A stretch of DNA of 64,000 nucleotides. Source: Mobiluncus sp963511525. Lineage in GTDB: Bacteria > Actinomycetota > Actinomycetes > Actinomycetales > Actinomycetaceae. The notes below the pieces were generated by a model. That model did not search any database, was not told where the DNA came from, and was given only the letters and a program-made list of their open reading frames with translations. The position numbers and the translations under genes were made by a program. Shown piece after piece: positions 51,080-58,932 of the stretch. Position 1 is the first letter of the stretch, and each line of letters begins with the position of its first letter. Location of the stretch: contig NZ_CAUPIY010000008.1 of the NCBI RefSeq assembly GCF_963511525.1, positions 46,107 to 110,106 on the forward strand, in the 5' to 3' direction.

Positions 51080-52411
51080 CTATTTCTCTGCCGGATTGGT
51101 GGCGCGGGCATGACCTGGGGTTTCGTCAAGTTCATTGACCAGTTCCGTCATCCGATTGAGGGTGTCCCGATATTCCTCACGAGCCACGCCGTGCAGGATT
51201 TCCAGCATACGGCGCAGCTGCTCGGGAACGATGACCGCTCCCGCTCCCCACACCGCAATCTCAGTGACCGCCAGTTCCACCAGTTCATCGGCGGTTTGTG
51301 GACGGTAAACCAGACGGATCGTACCCGCTTTGTCAGTCACGTAAGGTACCGGAGTCTGTCGGGTTACCGCCCTTATCAAGATGGTGTGCAGGGCGTTGAT
51401 GGCTTCCACCGCGGTCAGGGGGTCGTTGATGCCCGGAGACAGGGCCCGGCTGGCAATGTCGACAAGCTGGCGGATACCAAAGCCGATGTCTTGGCGCAGG
51501 GAACGTTGGGGGGAGAGAATCAGGCCTTTTTGGATTTTCGTCAGTACCGCCTCATCAACGTCGGCATAAACCACGCCGACCTGGGTGCCCGCTCCGAGAT
51601 AGGAGCCAACTTGCGTGGTGAGTTCAATAGTGGTGTCAAGCGTTTCAGCCAGTTTCACCAGGTAAGGGTAGTCGATGTCGCTGAGACGGTCATCAGCCTG
51701 GTCCAACACAATCGGGGTGACCGCACCGTCACGCGGGGGGTTCCATTCCCGAGCGCCCTGGCGAGGCTGGATCGTTGAGCCTCCCGGAATCATGCAGTCC
51801 ATGGTGTCAATAGTGCGTCGCGACAGATCTCGGATTACGTTCGTGACCCGGATAGAGGTGGTGATGTGGTGAATGAAAGCGAGGAAAAATCCCACGCTGA
51901 CAATAACCAACAGGAAAGCCAAGCTGGTGGCGATCTGGGGAACGAACCCGGCATCCGTATCAGTTTCACTGCGCACACAGCGCAACACCGTCAACGCATA
52001 AAGGAACGTTCCGGCAAAAACCCCGAGGGTGGTCTGTGTAATGCGTTCTTCTAGGAACGATTCCAGAATACGTGGGGTGAACTGATTGGACGCCAGTTGC
52101 AAAATCACCATAGTGACGGAAAACACCAGGCCAGTGACCGAAATCATGGCGCTACTGATAGTGGTGAGCACGCTACGAGCCCCATCGGGACCGCCTTCGA
52201 ACAGGAACGGTAGGGACTGACCCACCGCCCTATCGATTTGGGGAATAACCAAACCAGCCACTATTGCCGCGGCGCTGAGAGCCAGGGGAATCGCCCAAAA
52301 TCGCGTCCAAAATCGTTTCCACCAGTTCCAGCGAGGAACTTCAGGTAGCCAATGGCCATAGACTACGGGTTCATCTTTCGTCTCACTTTTGGGTACTTCG
52401 GTGTTACTCAC
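51080..52411 (-). CDS. DUF2254 membrane protein
   Basis: This 443-residue DUF2254 protein is predicted in the membrane, with four hydrophobic segments in the first 190 residues (FWAIPLALSAAAIVAGLVI, ISSAMISVTGLVFSVTMVI, TLGVFAGTFLYALTVL, LAFLLVIVSVGFFLAFI). A soluble C-terminal domain follows. The FSVTMVILQLASNQFTPR motif is typical of the family. Function unknown; a channel or transporter role has been supposed but is not established. GTG 52411 has TAGGGT 6 nt upstream and no Shine-Dalgarno sequence. Confidence 0.88.
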   Translation of the reverse strand: MSNTEVPKSETKDEPVVYGHWLPEVPRWNWWKRFWTRFWAIPLALSAAAIVAGLVIPQIDRAVGQSLPFLFEGGPDGARSVLTTISSAMISVTGLVFSVTMVILQLASNQFTPRILESFLEERITQTTLGVFAGTFLYALTVLRCVRSETDTDAGFVPQIATSLAFLLVIVSVGFFLAFIHHITTSIRVTNVIRDLSRRTIDTMDCMIPGGSTIQPRQGAREWNPPRDGAVTPIVLDQADDRLSDIDYPYLVKLAETLDTTIELTTQVGSYLGAGTQVGVVYADVDEAVLTKIQKGLILSPQRSLRQDIGFGIRQLVDIASRALSPGINDPLTAVEAINALHTILIRAVTRQTPVPYVTDKAGTIRLVYRPQTADELVELAVTEIAVWGAGAVIVPEQLRRMLEILHGVAREEYRDTLNRMTELVNELDETPGHARATNPAEK

Positions 52412-52417
52412 GATTCC

Positions 52418-52423
52418 ACCCTA
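52418..52423 (-). promoter_or_regulatory. TANNNT -10 box of a probable leaderless transcript (DUF2254 gene)
   Basis: TAGGGT (minus strand 52423-52418) ends 6 nt before GTG 52411. Confidence 0.5.
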
Positions 52424-52567
52424 TCGCAGTATCCGAGTCGAAAGTGAGCTCATTCATACGCTAGAAACCCCGCAGGTACCCCTTAACTGTTCCTAAACCG
52501 CCCTAATGAAAAGGGCAAAGCCATTACAATGATTTGATCGCATATTGATATCCAACCAGGAGGTTCC

Positions 52568-53290
52568 ATGTCTACCCCTCATATCGCTGCCGAGCCCGGG
52601 GATTTCGCTCCCGCCGTATTGATGCCAGGCGACCCGAAACGAGCCGAAAAAATCGCCCATACCCTGATGAGTGACGCCAAATTGGTCACCGATGTGCGTT
52701 CCATGCTGGGCTTCACCGGCACCTACCGGGGCAAGCCGCTGTCGGTGATGGGGTCGGGAATGGGTCAGCCCTCTCTGACTATCTATGCCACAGAACTGTT
52801 CAAGTTCTTTGATGTGAAGCGCATTATTCGGGTTGGTACCTGCGGTTCTATCTCTCCCTTGGCCGGGGTCGGGGACACGGTGGTGGCCATGAGCGCCCAC
52901 ACTGACTCTCACATCAACGTGGCACGTTTCCCCGAGATTGCCTTTGCTCCGTGTGCCTCGTGGTCCTTGCTATCGGCCGCCATGAAAGCGGTTGACGAAC
53001 TGCCCGAGGCTGACCGCGACCGGGTTCATGTCGGGACCGTGTTCTCTGAGGATCATTTCTATTTCAAGGTTCCGGGTTTGCTGGAACGGTTGCGCGCCTA
53101 CGGCACACTCGCCCTCGAGATGGAAACCGCCGCTCTCTATGGAGTTGCTGCCGAGTTCGGTCGTGAGGCTCTGACGGTGCTGACCGTCTCGGATAGTCTG
53201 CTAGACCATTCTCAGGACATGACCCCGGAGCAACGCGAAACGAAGTTCGCTAACGCCCTGACCCTAGCCACCGCGGCCGCCTTATGCTAA
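52568..53290 (+). CDS. deoD: Purine-nucleoside phosphorylase, DeoD type
   Basis: This 240-residue PNP/UDP family enzyme phosphorolyses purine (deoxy)nucleosides to the base plus (deoxy)ribose-1-phosphate. The family blocks VLMPGDPKRAEKIA, GMGQPSLTIYATEL, RVGTCGSI, EMETAALYGVAA and the base-recognising VSDSL all occur. ATG 52568 follows AGGAGG. It is the first of a deoD/deoA/mutase/deoC group whose products degrade nucleosides in turn. Confidence 0.93.
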   Translation: MSTPHIAAEPGDFAPAVLMPGDPKRAEKIAHTLMSDAKLVTDVRSMLGFTGTYRGKPLSVMGSGMGQPSLTIYATELFKFFDVKRIIRVGTCGSISPLAGVGDTVVAMSAHTDSHINVARFPEIAFAPCASWSLLSAAMKAVDELPEADRDRVHVGTVFSEDHFYFKVPGLLERLRAYGTLALEMETAALYGVAAEFGREALTVLTVSDSLLDHSQDMTPEQRETKFANALTLATAAALC

Positions 53291-53348
53291 CGACCTGCCG
53301 CACTGACGGCCTTCTGAACCTGCGGAACCCCCAAACTAAGGGAACTCC

Positions 53349-54635
53349 CTAGGCAATCCGGTCAATAATCAAAGGCCCCACCCCGGCAAAGGTGTCGGAA
53401 ATCTCCCAGCCGCCCTGTAGCGCTGCCAGCGCCCGCTCAAAACGCTGCGGTTCATCAGCGTGCAGGGTAAACAGGGTTTGACCTGCCTGTACTCGGTCGC
53501 CCGGTTTGGCATGCAGGGTTATTCCCGCTCCCAAGGACACCGCCTCGCCCGGACGGGCTCGCCCGGCACCGGTACGCCACGATGCCACCCCGACCGCCAG
53601 CGCATCCAGGCGGCTCAGTACACCGCTGCGTTCCGCTTTCACTTCGCAGTGTTCCCGAGCCGAAGCCAGGGGCGCGTCGGGGTCTCCGCCCTGGGACCGA
53701 ATCATTTCCCGCCAAGTGTCCATCGCGGCACCCGAAGCCAAAGCCGCTCCCGGATCTGCATCGGGCTGACCCGCGGCCGTCAACATTTCTCGCGCCAAAG
53801 CGACCGTGAGCTCCACCACGTCGGCGGGACCCCCGCCAGCCAGGACTTCCACCGCTTCGGCGACTTCCCCCGCATTGCCGACTTCCCGACCTAGTGGAGT
53901 CGACATATCGGTGAGCAGAGCCACCGTATGGGTGCCGGCATCTTTGCCCAAAGCCACCATGGTTTGCGCCAGCTCGCGGGCTTGAGACAGCTCTTTCATG
54001 AAAGCCCCGGAACCGACCTTGACATCCAACACCAGGGCGGCGGAGCCTTCCGCAATCTTCTTTGACATAATCGAGGAAGCAATCAGCGGGACACAATCAA
54101 CTGTGCTGGTCACGTCCCGCAACGCATAGAGTTTCCGGTCGGCGGGAGCCAGCCCTGCCCCGGCCGCACACACGACCGCCCCGCAGCCGGTTCCCAGAAT
54201 CTCGGTAATCCGCTCATTGCTCAGCTCGGCCTGCCAGCCGGGGATGGCCTCCAGCTTGTCCAAGGTGCCGCCCGTGTGTCCCAAGCCGCGCCCGGAAAGC
54301 TGCGGTACGGCCACGCCGAAACTTGCCACCAGCGGCGCTAGCGGCAAGGTGATCTTGTCCCCCACCCCGCCGGTGGAATGTTTATCCGCGGTGGGACGCG
54401 GCAGGGAGCCAAAATCCAGGCGTTGCCCGGAATCAATCATCGCTTGGGTCCAGTCGAAAATTTCGCGCTGGTTCATGCCCTTGAGGAACACCGCCATCGC
54501 CAGGGCCGCCATCTGTTCGCTGGTGACCCAGTCGCGGGTGTAGGCATCGATGACCCACTGAATCTGAGCGGTAGACAGTTCCTGACCATCGCGTTTGGTC
54601 CGAATCACATCGACAGTGTCAAAAGGTTCCACCAT
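53349..54635 (-). CDS. deoA: Thymidine phosphorylase
   Basis: This 428-residue enzyme cleaves thymidine to thymine and deoxyribose-1-phosphate. The signature SGRGLGHTGGTLDKLEAIPGW, the phosphate loop DKHSTGGVGDK near 85-95 and the C-terminal barrel-sandwich (TLHAKPGDRVQAGQTL) are present. ATG 54635 follows GGAAAGG. It is transcribed convergently with deoD and divergently from the phosphohexomutase gene. The shared intergenic region holds a perfect 7-bp palindrome. Confidence 0.94.
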   Translation of the reverse strand: MVEPFDTVDVIRTKRDGQELSTAQIQWVIDAYTRDWVTSEQMAALAMAVFLKGMNQREIFDWTQAMIDSGQRLDFGSLPRPTADKHSTGGVGDKITLPLAPLVASFGVAVPQLSGRGLGHTGGTLDKLEAIPGWQAELSNERITEILGTGCGAVVCAAGAGLAPADRKLYALRDVTSTVDCVPLIASSIMSKKIAEGSAALVLDVKVGSGAFMKELSQARELAQTMVALGKDAGTHTVALLTDMSTPLGREVGNAGEVAEAVEVLAGGGPADVVELTVALAREMLTAAGQPDADPGAALASGAAMDTWREMIRSQGGDPDAPLASAREHCEVKAERSGVLSRLDALAVGVASWRTGAGRARPGEAVSLGAGITLHAKPGDRVQAGQTLFTLHADEPQRFERALAALQGGWEISDTFAGVGPLIIDRIA

Positions 54636-54836
54636 GATTTTCCTTTCCGGGCCTTTGGCTCAAAATTCCGGCCCAAAGATTCCAGCCACGTTTTCCTGAA
54701 CACGCCCCCAACGACCGAGTATGAACAGCGTCAGCTGTCCAGACCAGCCAGATTCATCGGCTAGTAATTTACCCAGACTCAGGTGTTTTCGGAGGCGTTT
54801 CGGGGGAGGGATTCTGTTCCTCGACCGGTTTTAGCG

Positions 54837-54853
54837 AACACGTACCACGTGTT
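54837..54853. promoter_or_regulatory. Palindrome between deoA and the phosphohexomutase gene, candidate operator
   Basis: AACACGT-ACC-ACGTGTT is a perfect inverted repeat with 7-bp arms and a 3-nt spacer. It lies 84 bp before the mutase start and 201 bp before the deoA start, a suitable place for a repressor of nucleoside catabolism genes. Confidence 0.5.
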
Positions 54854-54930
54854 AATTTCTGCATTTCGGGGATATCCTTGGATTTCAGAACATAACATGG
54901 GAAAAGCTCGCTTGGAGGGGGGACTGGCAG

Positions 54931-56649
54931 ATGTATATGGACTGGCTGGAAAATGACCCCGATCCCCGCGACCGGGAAGCTCTGCAACGCCTGCTCGACA
55001 CGGATAGTCCCGCGGCAAAAGCTGAACTTGCCGCGGCGTTCGAGTCAGAAATCGCGTTCGGCACCGCCGGTCTGCGCGGGGAAATGGGGCCCGGACCAGC
55101 CCGGATGAACACGGCGGTGATTCGCCGCGCCACTTGGGGGCTGGCCGCGGCCCTGCGAGCAGCCGTCGGGGATGACTTCCTGGTGGTGATTGGTTTCGAC
55201 GCTCGGCATCGTTCTGCCGACTTCGCCCGCACGACGGCGGGAGTGATTACGGCAGCCGGTGGAAAAGCCCTGCTGATGCCCCATATTTGCCCCACCCCCC
55301 TGCTGGCCTACGCGATGGGCCAGTATCACGCTGATGCCGGGGTGATGGTGACGGCCTCGCACAATCCCGCGAAAGACAACGGTTACAAGGTGTACCTGGG
55401 AGGGCGAGTCGTCACCGGTTCGGGTTGTCGGGCACAACTCGTGTCACCTTGGGACTCGAGGATTTTTGCCCAAATTCAGGCTGCTCCGCCGGCGCGGGAG
55501 GTGCCCTGCGCCGAGTCGGGTTGGGGTTTCATTGACGAGGATTTGTTTACCCGCTACATTCAGCGCACGGCGAGCCTGGTTAGCGCTGATTCCCCGCGGG
55601 ATTTGCGGCTGGTGCTGACTTCGATGCACGGGGTCGGGGCTGAAGTTTGCGAAGCTGTGTTAGCTCAAGCCGGATTTAGCGAGGTGTTTCCCGTCGCCTC
55701 GCAGCGTGAACCCGACCCGGATTTCCCGACTATTCCGTTCCCCAACCCGGAAGAGGCCGGGGCGCTCGAGATGGCTATGGCGTTGGCTCGCGAAAAACAC
55801 GCGGATTTGATTGTCGCCAATGATCCGGACGCGGATCGTTGCGCGGCGGCGATTCCTGACCCGGACTCACCAGGGGGTTGGCGCCAGTTGAGCGGGGACG
55901 AAACGGGGGTTTTGCTGGGGTATTACCTGTGTCAAGGCCGCCGGGGTTCGTCAGCCACGGTAGCTCGTTCTCTCGTCTCGGGAGAACTGTTGGACCGGGT
56001 GGCCGCGGCAGCCGGAGTCACTCCGATGGTGTCCCTGACAGGTTTTAAGTGGATTGCCCGCACTCCGGGACTGATTTTTGGCTACGAGGAAGCCATCGGC
56101 AATTGCTGCGATCCTGACAGCGTGCGCGACAAGGACGGTATCAGCGCCACGGTGAAACTGTGTGAAATCGCCGCCATGTTGAAAGCGCAGGGCCGAACTA
56201 TTGACGATAAGCTCAACGAAATCTACCTAACTCACGGGCTTTATGTCACCACACCGCTAACCTTCCGGGTAGCGGATGTGAACTTGATTAGTGAGGGAAT
56301 GCGTCGCCTGCGGACTCGCGGTTTGACGGATTTCGGTGGGGAACCCATCGTGTTTAGCCACGACTTGTCCACCAATTCGATGCCTGATGAGCTGCACACC
56401 TCCGTGCCGTCAGGGTGGGACCATCTGCGGGAGTTGCCGCCTACGGACGCGCTGTTCTTTGGCACGGCTTCCGGATCGCGCGTGGTCGCGCGCCCCTCCG
56501 GAACCGAACCAAAGTTAAAGTGCTACCTGCAAGTGGTGATACCAGCAGTCACCACCCAGACCCTTGTGACAGCAAAAGCCCAGGCCCACCAACGTTTGGA
56601 GGCCATCAAAACGGATTTGCGCGAAGTTTTAGGGTTTGACGCGCCCTGA
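54931..56649 (+). CDS. Phosphoglucomutase/phosphomannomutase family enzyme
   Basis: This 572-residue alpha-D-phosphohexomutase has the catalytic Ser143 in TASHNPAKDNGYKVY, the metal loop NDPDADRC, the sugar-binding FGYEEAIG and the C-terminal phosphate-binding RPSGTEPK. It is of the long PgcA/PmmB type. Placed between deoA and deoC, it may act on ribose- or deoxyribose-1-phosphate as phosphopentomutase as well as on hexose phosphates; no separate deoB was found here. ATG 54931 follows GGAGGGGGG. Confidence 0.9.
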   Translation: MYMDWLENDPDPRDREALQRLLDTDSPAAKAELAAAFESEIAFGTAGLRGEMGPGPARMNTAVIRRATWGLAAALRAAVGDDFLVVIGFDARHRSADFARTTAGVITAAGGKALLMPHICPTPLLAYAMGQYHADAGVMVTASHNPAKDNGYKVYLGGRVVTGSGCRAQLVSPWDSRIFAQIQAAPPAREVPCAESGWGFIDEDLFTRYIQRTASLVSADSPRDLRLVLTSMHGVGAEVCEAVLAQAGFSEVFPVASQREPDPDFPTIPFPNPEEAGALEMAMALAREKHADLIVANDPDADRCAAAIPDPDSPGGWRQLSGDETGVLLGYYLCQGRRGSSATVARSLVSGELLDRVAAAAGVTPMVSLTGFKWIARTPGLIFGYEEAIGNCCDPDSVRDKDGISATVKLCEIAAMLKAQGRTIDDKLNEIYLTHGLYVTTPLTFRVADVNLISEGMRRLRTRGLTDFGGEPIVFSHDLSTNSMPDELHTSVPSGWDHLRELPPTDALFFGTASGSRVVARPSGTEPKLKCYLQVVIPAVTTQTLVTAKAQAHQRLEAIKTDLREVLGFDAP

Positions 56650-56702
56650 GACACGTTTTCGCGGGTCCGACAAGGGTGGTTTCAAAAGGTTTTATGGTCG
56701 CG

Positions 56703-57350
56703 TTAGAGCGTTTCCAGGACTTTGCGGGTTCCCGACAGTCCCAAGCGTGAGGCTCCGGCCTCTACCATCGCGAGTGCTTCGGCTCCGGTGTGGATTCCAC
56801 CCGACGCTTTCACTCCCATCGTGTCCCCCACAGTTTGGCGCATCAACGCAACCGCGTGGATGGAAGCCCCGCCAGCGGGGTGGAAGCCGGTGGAGGTTTT
56901 CACAAAGTCAGCTCCGGCAGCCTGGGCAGCCTGGCAGCACTTCACGATTTCCTCATCAGTCAGTGCCGCGGACTCGATAATGACTTTCAACAGTTTCGGG
57001 GCGGGCACTTCTTTCTTTACCGCCGCGATGTCAGAGCGCACCAGGTCCCACAGCCCGTCCTTCACCCACGACAGGTTGACAACCATGTCAACTTCATCTA
57101 CACCTGCTGCCACGGCTTCACGAGCCTCGACTGCCTTCGTAGTTGTCGCATGAGCACCGGAGGGGAAACCGCAAACCACGCAGAGTTTGAGTGATTCCGG
57201 GACCTTGAGGGGCACCTGACTGGGGGAAACGCACACGGAATAAGTCCCTAACTCAACAGCCTGCGCCACCAGTGCTTCGACTTGGGAGCGGGTTGCCTCC
57301 GGCTTTAACAAAGTGTGATCAACCATGGCCGCTAGCTGCGCTTTTTCCAT
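56703..57350 (-). CDS. deoC: Deoxyribose-phosphate aldolase
   Basis: This 215-residue class I aldolase splits 2-deoxyribose-5-phosphate into acetaldehyde and glyceraldehyde-3-phosphate. The Schiff-base Lys151 is in FVKTSTGF, and the second active-site Lys181 is in GVKASGGI. The N-terminal VDHTLLKP and DEVDMVVN are typical. The ATG 57350 follows GGAGG; the open frame extends 85 codons upstream without support. It completes the deoxynucleoside pathway begun by deoA/deoD. Confidence 0.96.
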   Translation of the reverse strand: MEKAQLAAMVDHTLLKPEATRSQVEALVAQAVELGTYSVCVSPSQVPLKVPESLKLCVVCGFPSGAHATTTKAVEAREAVAAGVDEVDMVVNLSWVKDGLWDLVRSDIAAVKKEVPAPKLLKVIIESAALTDEEIVKCCQAAQAAGADFVKTSTGFHPAGGASIHAVALMRQTVGDTMGVKASGGIHTGAEALAMVEAGASRLGLSGTRKVLETL

Positions 57351-57444
57351 GAATCCTCCAAGTGTCTGAAACTGCTTTCCAGCGATTATACGCCAAGACC
57401 GCCCCGAACAGCCCGCTGAGACGTCGCAAAGGTTGAGCTTTTGG

Positions 57445-57450
57445 TAAAAT
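57445..57450 (+). promoter_or_regulatory. -10 box before the lipoprotein gene
   Basis: TAAAAT lies 21 nt before ATG 57472, leaving room for the GGAAGGGG ribosome-binding site. No clear -35. Confidence 0.4.
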
Positions 57451-57471
57451 CGGGGGCGGGAAGGGGCACCC

Positions 57472-58212
57472 ATGAAACATCTTATTTTCGCGGTAATCTT
57501 GCTGTTAAGCGTGGGTCTGCTGGGGGCGTGTGCCGGCAGTGGGGATGTCACGACAGCCACGGGGGTTACGAAAGCCACAGATACGCCTACCAACACTGCG
57601 GACACCCCCGGCGCTTTGCCACCGATGGTCCAGGTCCGGGGCGACGTTTATAAAGACACCGGCTACGTCAACAGCGGGATGAAGTGCGGAACTGCTGACG
57701 GCACGATTCGTACCAGTGTCGACGTGACGAAAACCCCCAGCGCAGATGATGAATCAAACTTTGGGACGGGATTTGAATATCAAACTTGGGAACCCGGCTA
57801 CCTGAACGTAAAGAGGGGCGAACGCTGGATTCTTTTCCAAGACATCGCCATGAACTCGACACTTATGCCCAAAGGTGTCGCCAACTTCCGCGCTGAAGTA
57901 AAGGAAAGCGACACGGATAGGCTCATGGTGCAGGTGGTGCAGGTGCCGCCGGAATATGCCTGGATCTTTACGAGGGGACAAAACCGGCCCGAGTTAGACG
58001 TGACCAGTCTCAAACCGATTGCTTTGCCGGTCGATAACTCGGATTATACGAAAGACGGAAAAACCGTAGATGCCACGGGCCTCACGGGGAAAACCGTCAC
58101 GGTCTGGTTTGACGGCACCATCAGCGGCACTGAACCCGAAATGTCCTCCCCGGCCCGGCTCGGCCAGGTTTACAAAATCAAAGTCATAGAGGGTACCCGG
58201 AAGGGCGCGTAG
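57472..58212 (+). CDS. Putative lipoprotein, 246 residues
   Basis: The signal peptide ends with lipobox L-G-A-C20, followed by a Thr/Gly-rich linker to about residue 48. The mature part is a soluble, beta-rich domain I do not recognise (TADGTIRTSVDVTK, EPGYLNVKRGERWILFQD). ATG 57472 follows GGAAGGGG. The 3' end overlaps the last part of a regulator remnant on the other strand, so this end may be a rearrangement junction. Function unknown. Confidence 0.8.
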   Translation: MKHLIFAVILLLSVGLLGACAGSGDVTTATGVTKATDTPTNTADTPGALPPMVQVRGDVYKDTGYVNSGMKCGTADGTIRTSVDVTKTPSADDESNFGTGFEYQTWEPGYLNVKRGERWILFQDIAMNSTLMPKGVANFRAEVKESDTDRLMVQVVQVPPEYAWIFTRGQNRPELDVTSLKPIALPVDNSDYTKDGKTVDATGLTGKTVTVWFDGTISGTEPEMSSPARLGQVYKIKVIEGTRKGA

Positions 58213-58286
58213 TCGCTCTTTTCGATTCCAATCTTGGTGAGGCCCTTTGCGTTGAGCCTGCGCATCAGGCCGTCGTAAACAATCAT
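58170..58286 (-). pseudogene. Truncated XRE/Cro-type regulator remnant
   Basis: A 38-codon frame starts at ATG 58286 with MIVYDGLMRRLNAKGLTK, the start of a Cro/CI-type helix-turn-helix of the HTH_26 kind. It then loses similarity where it runs into the lipoprotein's 3' end, and stops at 58170. The DNA-binding domain is therefore incomplete. A perfect 14-bp inverted repeat directly upstream could be its former operator. Confidence 0.5.
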
Positions 58287-58302
58287 CAGCACGCACCCTC
58301 TC

Positions 58303-58345
58303 TACCTTTACTTATTATCGCCATTTTCCCCAATAAGTAAAGGTA
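58303..58345. repeat. Perfect 14-bp inverted repeat, candidate operator
   Basis: TACCTTTACTTATT (58303-58316) and AATAAGTAAAGGTA (58332-58345) are perfect inverted copies separated by 15 nt. A third AAGTAAAG lies just to the right (about 58356). It sits upstream of the regulator remnant. Without a T run it is not a terminator. Confidence 0.6.
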
Positions 58346-58449
58346 AATTTAGCGCAAGTAAAGCTAACCCACCGCGACCACACTTGTGCGATAGTCCTCG
58401 CAGAATCCCGAACCGCCCCCCCTTGAGCTATAGAAATCGAAATGGGAAA

Positions 58450-58887
58450 ATGCCACTTGTGAAAAAATTAGCCAATCAGCATAGTAAAGTGTCGCGGTTC
58501 ACGACGTTAGCAATCATTGTCATTCTCGGTATTGCCACGTCGGCTGTTCTATTTAAGGTTTTGGGAGAGCCGGTCATCCCTCGATGGTGGGCGGTCATGT
58601 CTTTCGTAGTACTGATAATGGCGAGCGTTCTGGCGGGGAAACAAACCGCGAACATAAACCGACCATGGGTTTACGTAGTTGACGTGCTGCTTGCTGTGCT
58701 TCTCGGAATCGCATTTTTGACATCTCAAGAAAACGAGCCTCTTTCCGGCTTTGCCGCATTTGCGTGGAATATTTTCAGCCTGCTCGTCATCGCTTCCTGT
58801 GGCGCACACTACCTCGACAAACGCCACCCGAAAGCTCCAAAAGAATCCGCGGCTTCCCCCGACCCCGAGGCGCCTAGCGAAAACTAG
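58450..58887 (+). CDS. Small membrane protein, 145 residues
   Basis: Unrecognised. There are four hydrophobic stretches, including TLAIIVILGIATSAVLFKVL, WWAVMSFVVLIMASVLAG and VVDVLLAVLLGIAFL, and a C-terminal Pro/Ala/Ser-rich tail. ATG 58450 is preferred to the longer frame from 58384; the ribosome-binding site is poor (GGGAAA). It is followed, on the other strand, by the PQQ-like membrane protein gene. Confidence 0.65.
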   Translation: MPLVKKLANQHSKVSRFTTLAIIVILGIATSAVLFKVLGEPVIPRWWAVMSFVVLIMASVLAGKQTANINRPWVYVVDVLLAVLLGIAFLTSQENEPLSGFAAFAWNIFSLLVIASCGAHYLDKRHPKAPKESAASPDPEAPSEN

Positions 58888-58932
58888 CACCCCCAGGGGA
58901 CTGGCTAGTGGGGCGCACCGGGTGGCTCGCGC

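Noticed and set aside
57994..58296. 100-codon minus-strand frame over the lipoprotein end
   Set aside because: Different frame from the HTH-like remnant, no motif, covers the end of a supported gene.
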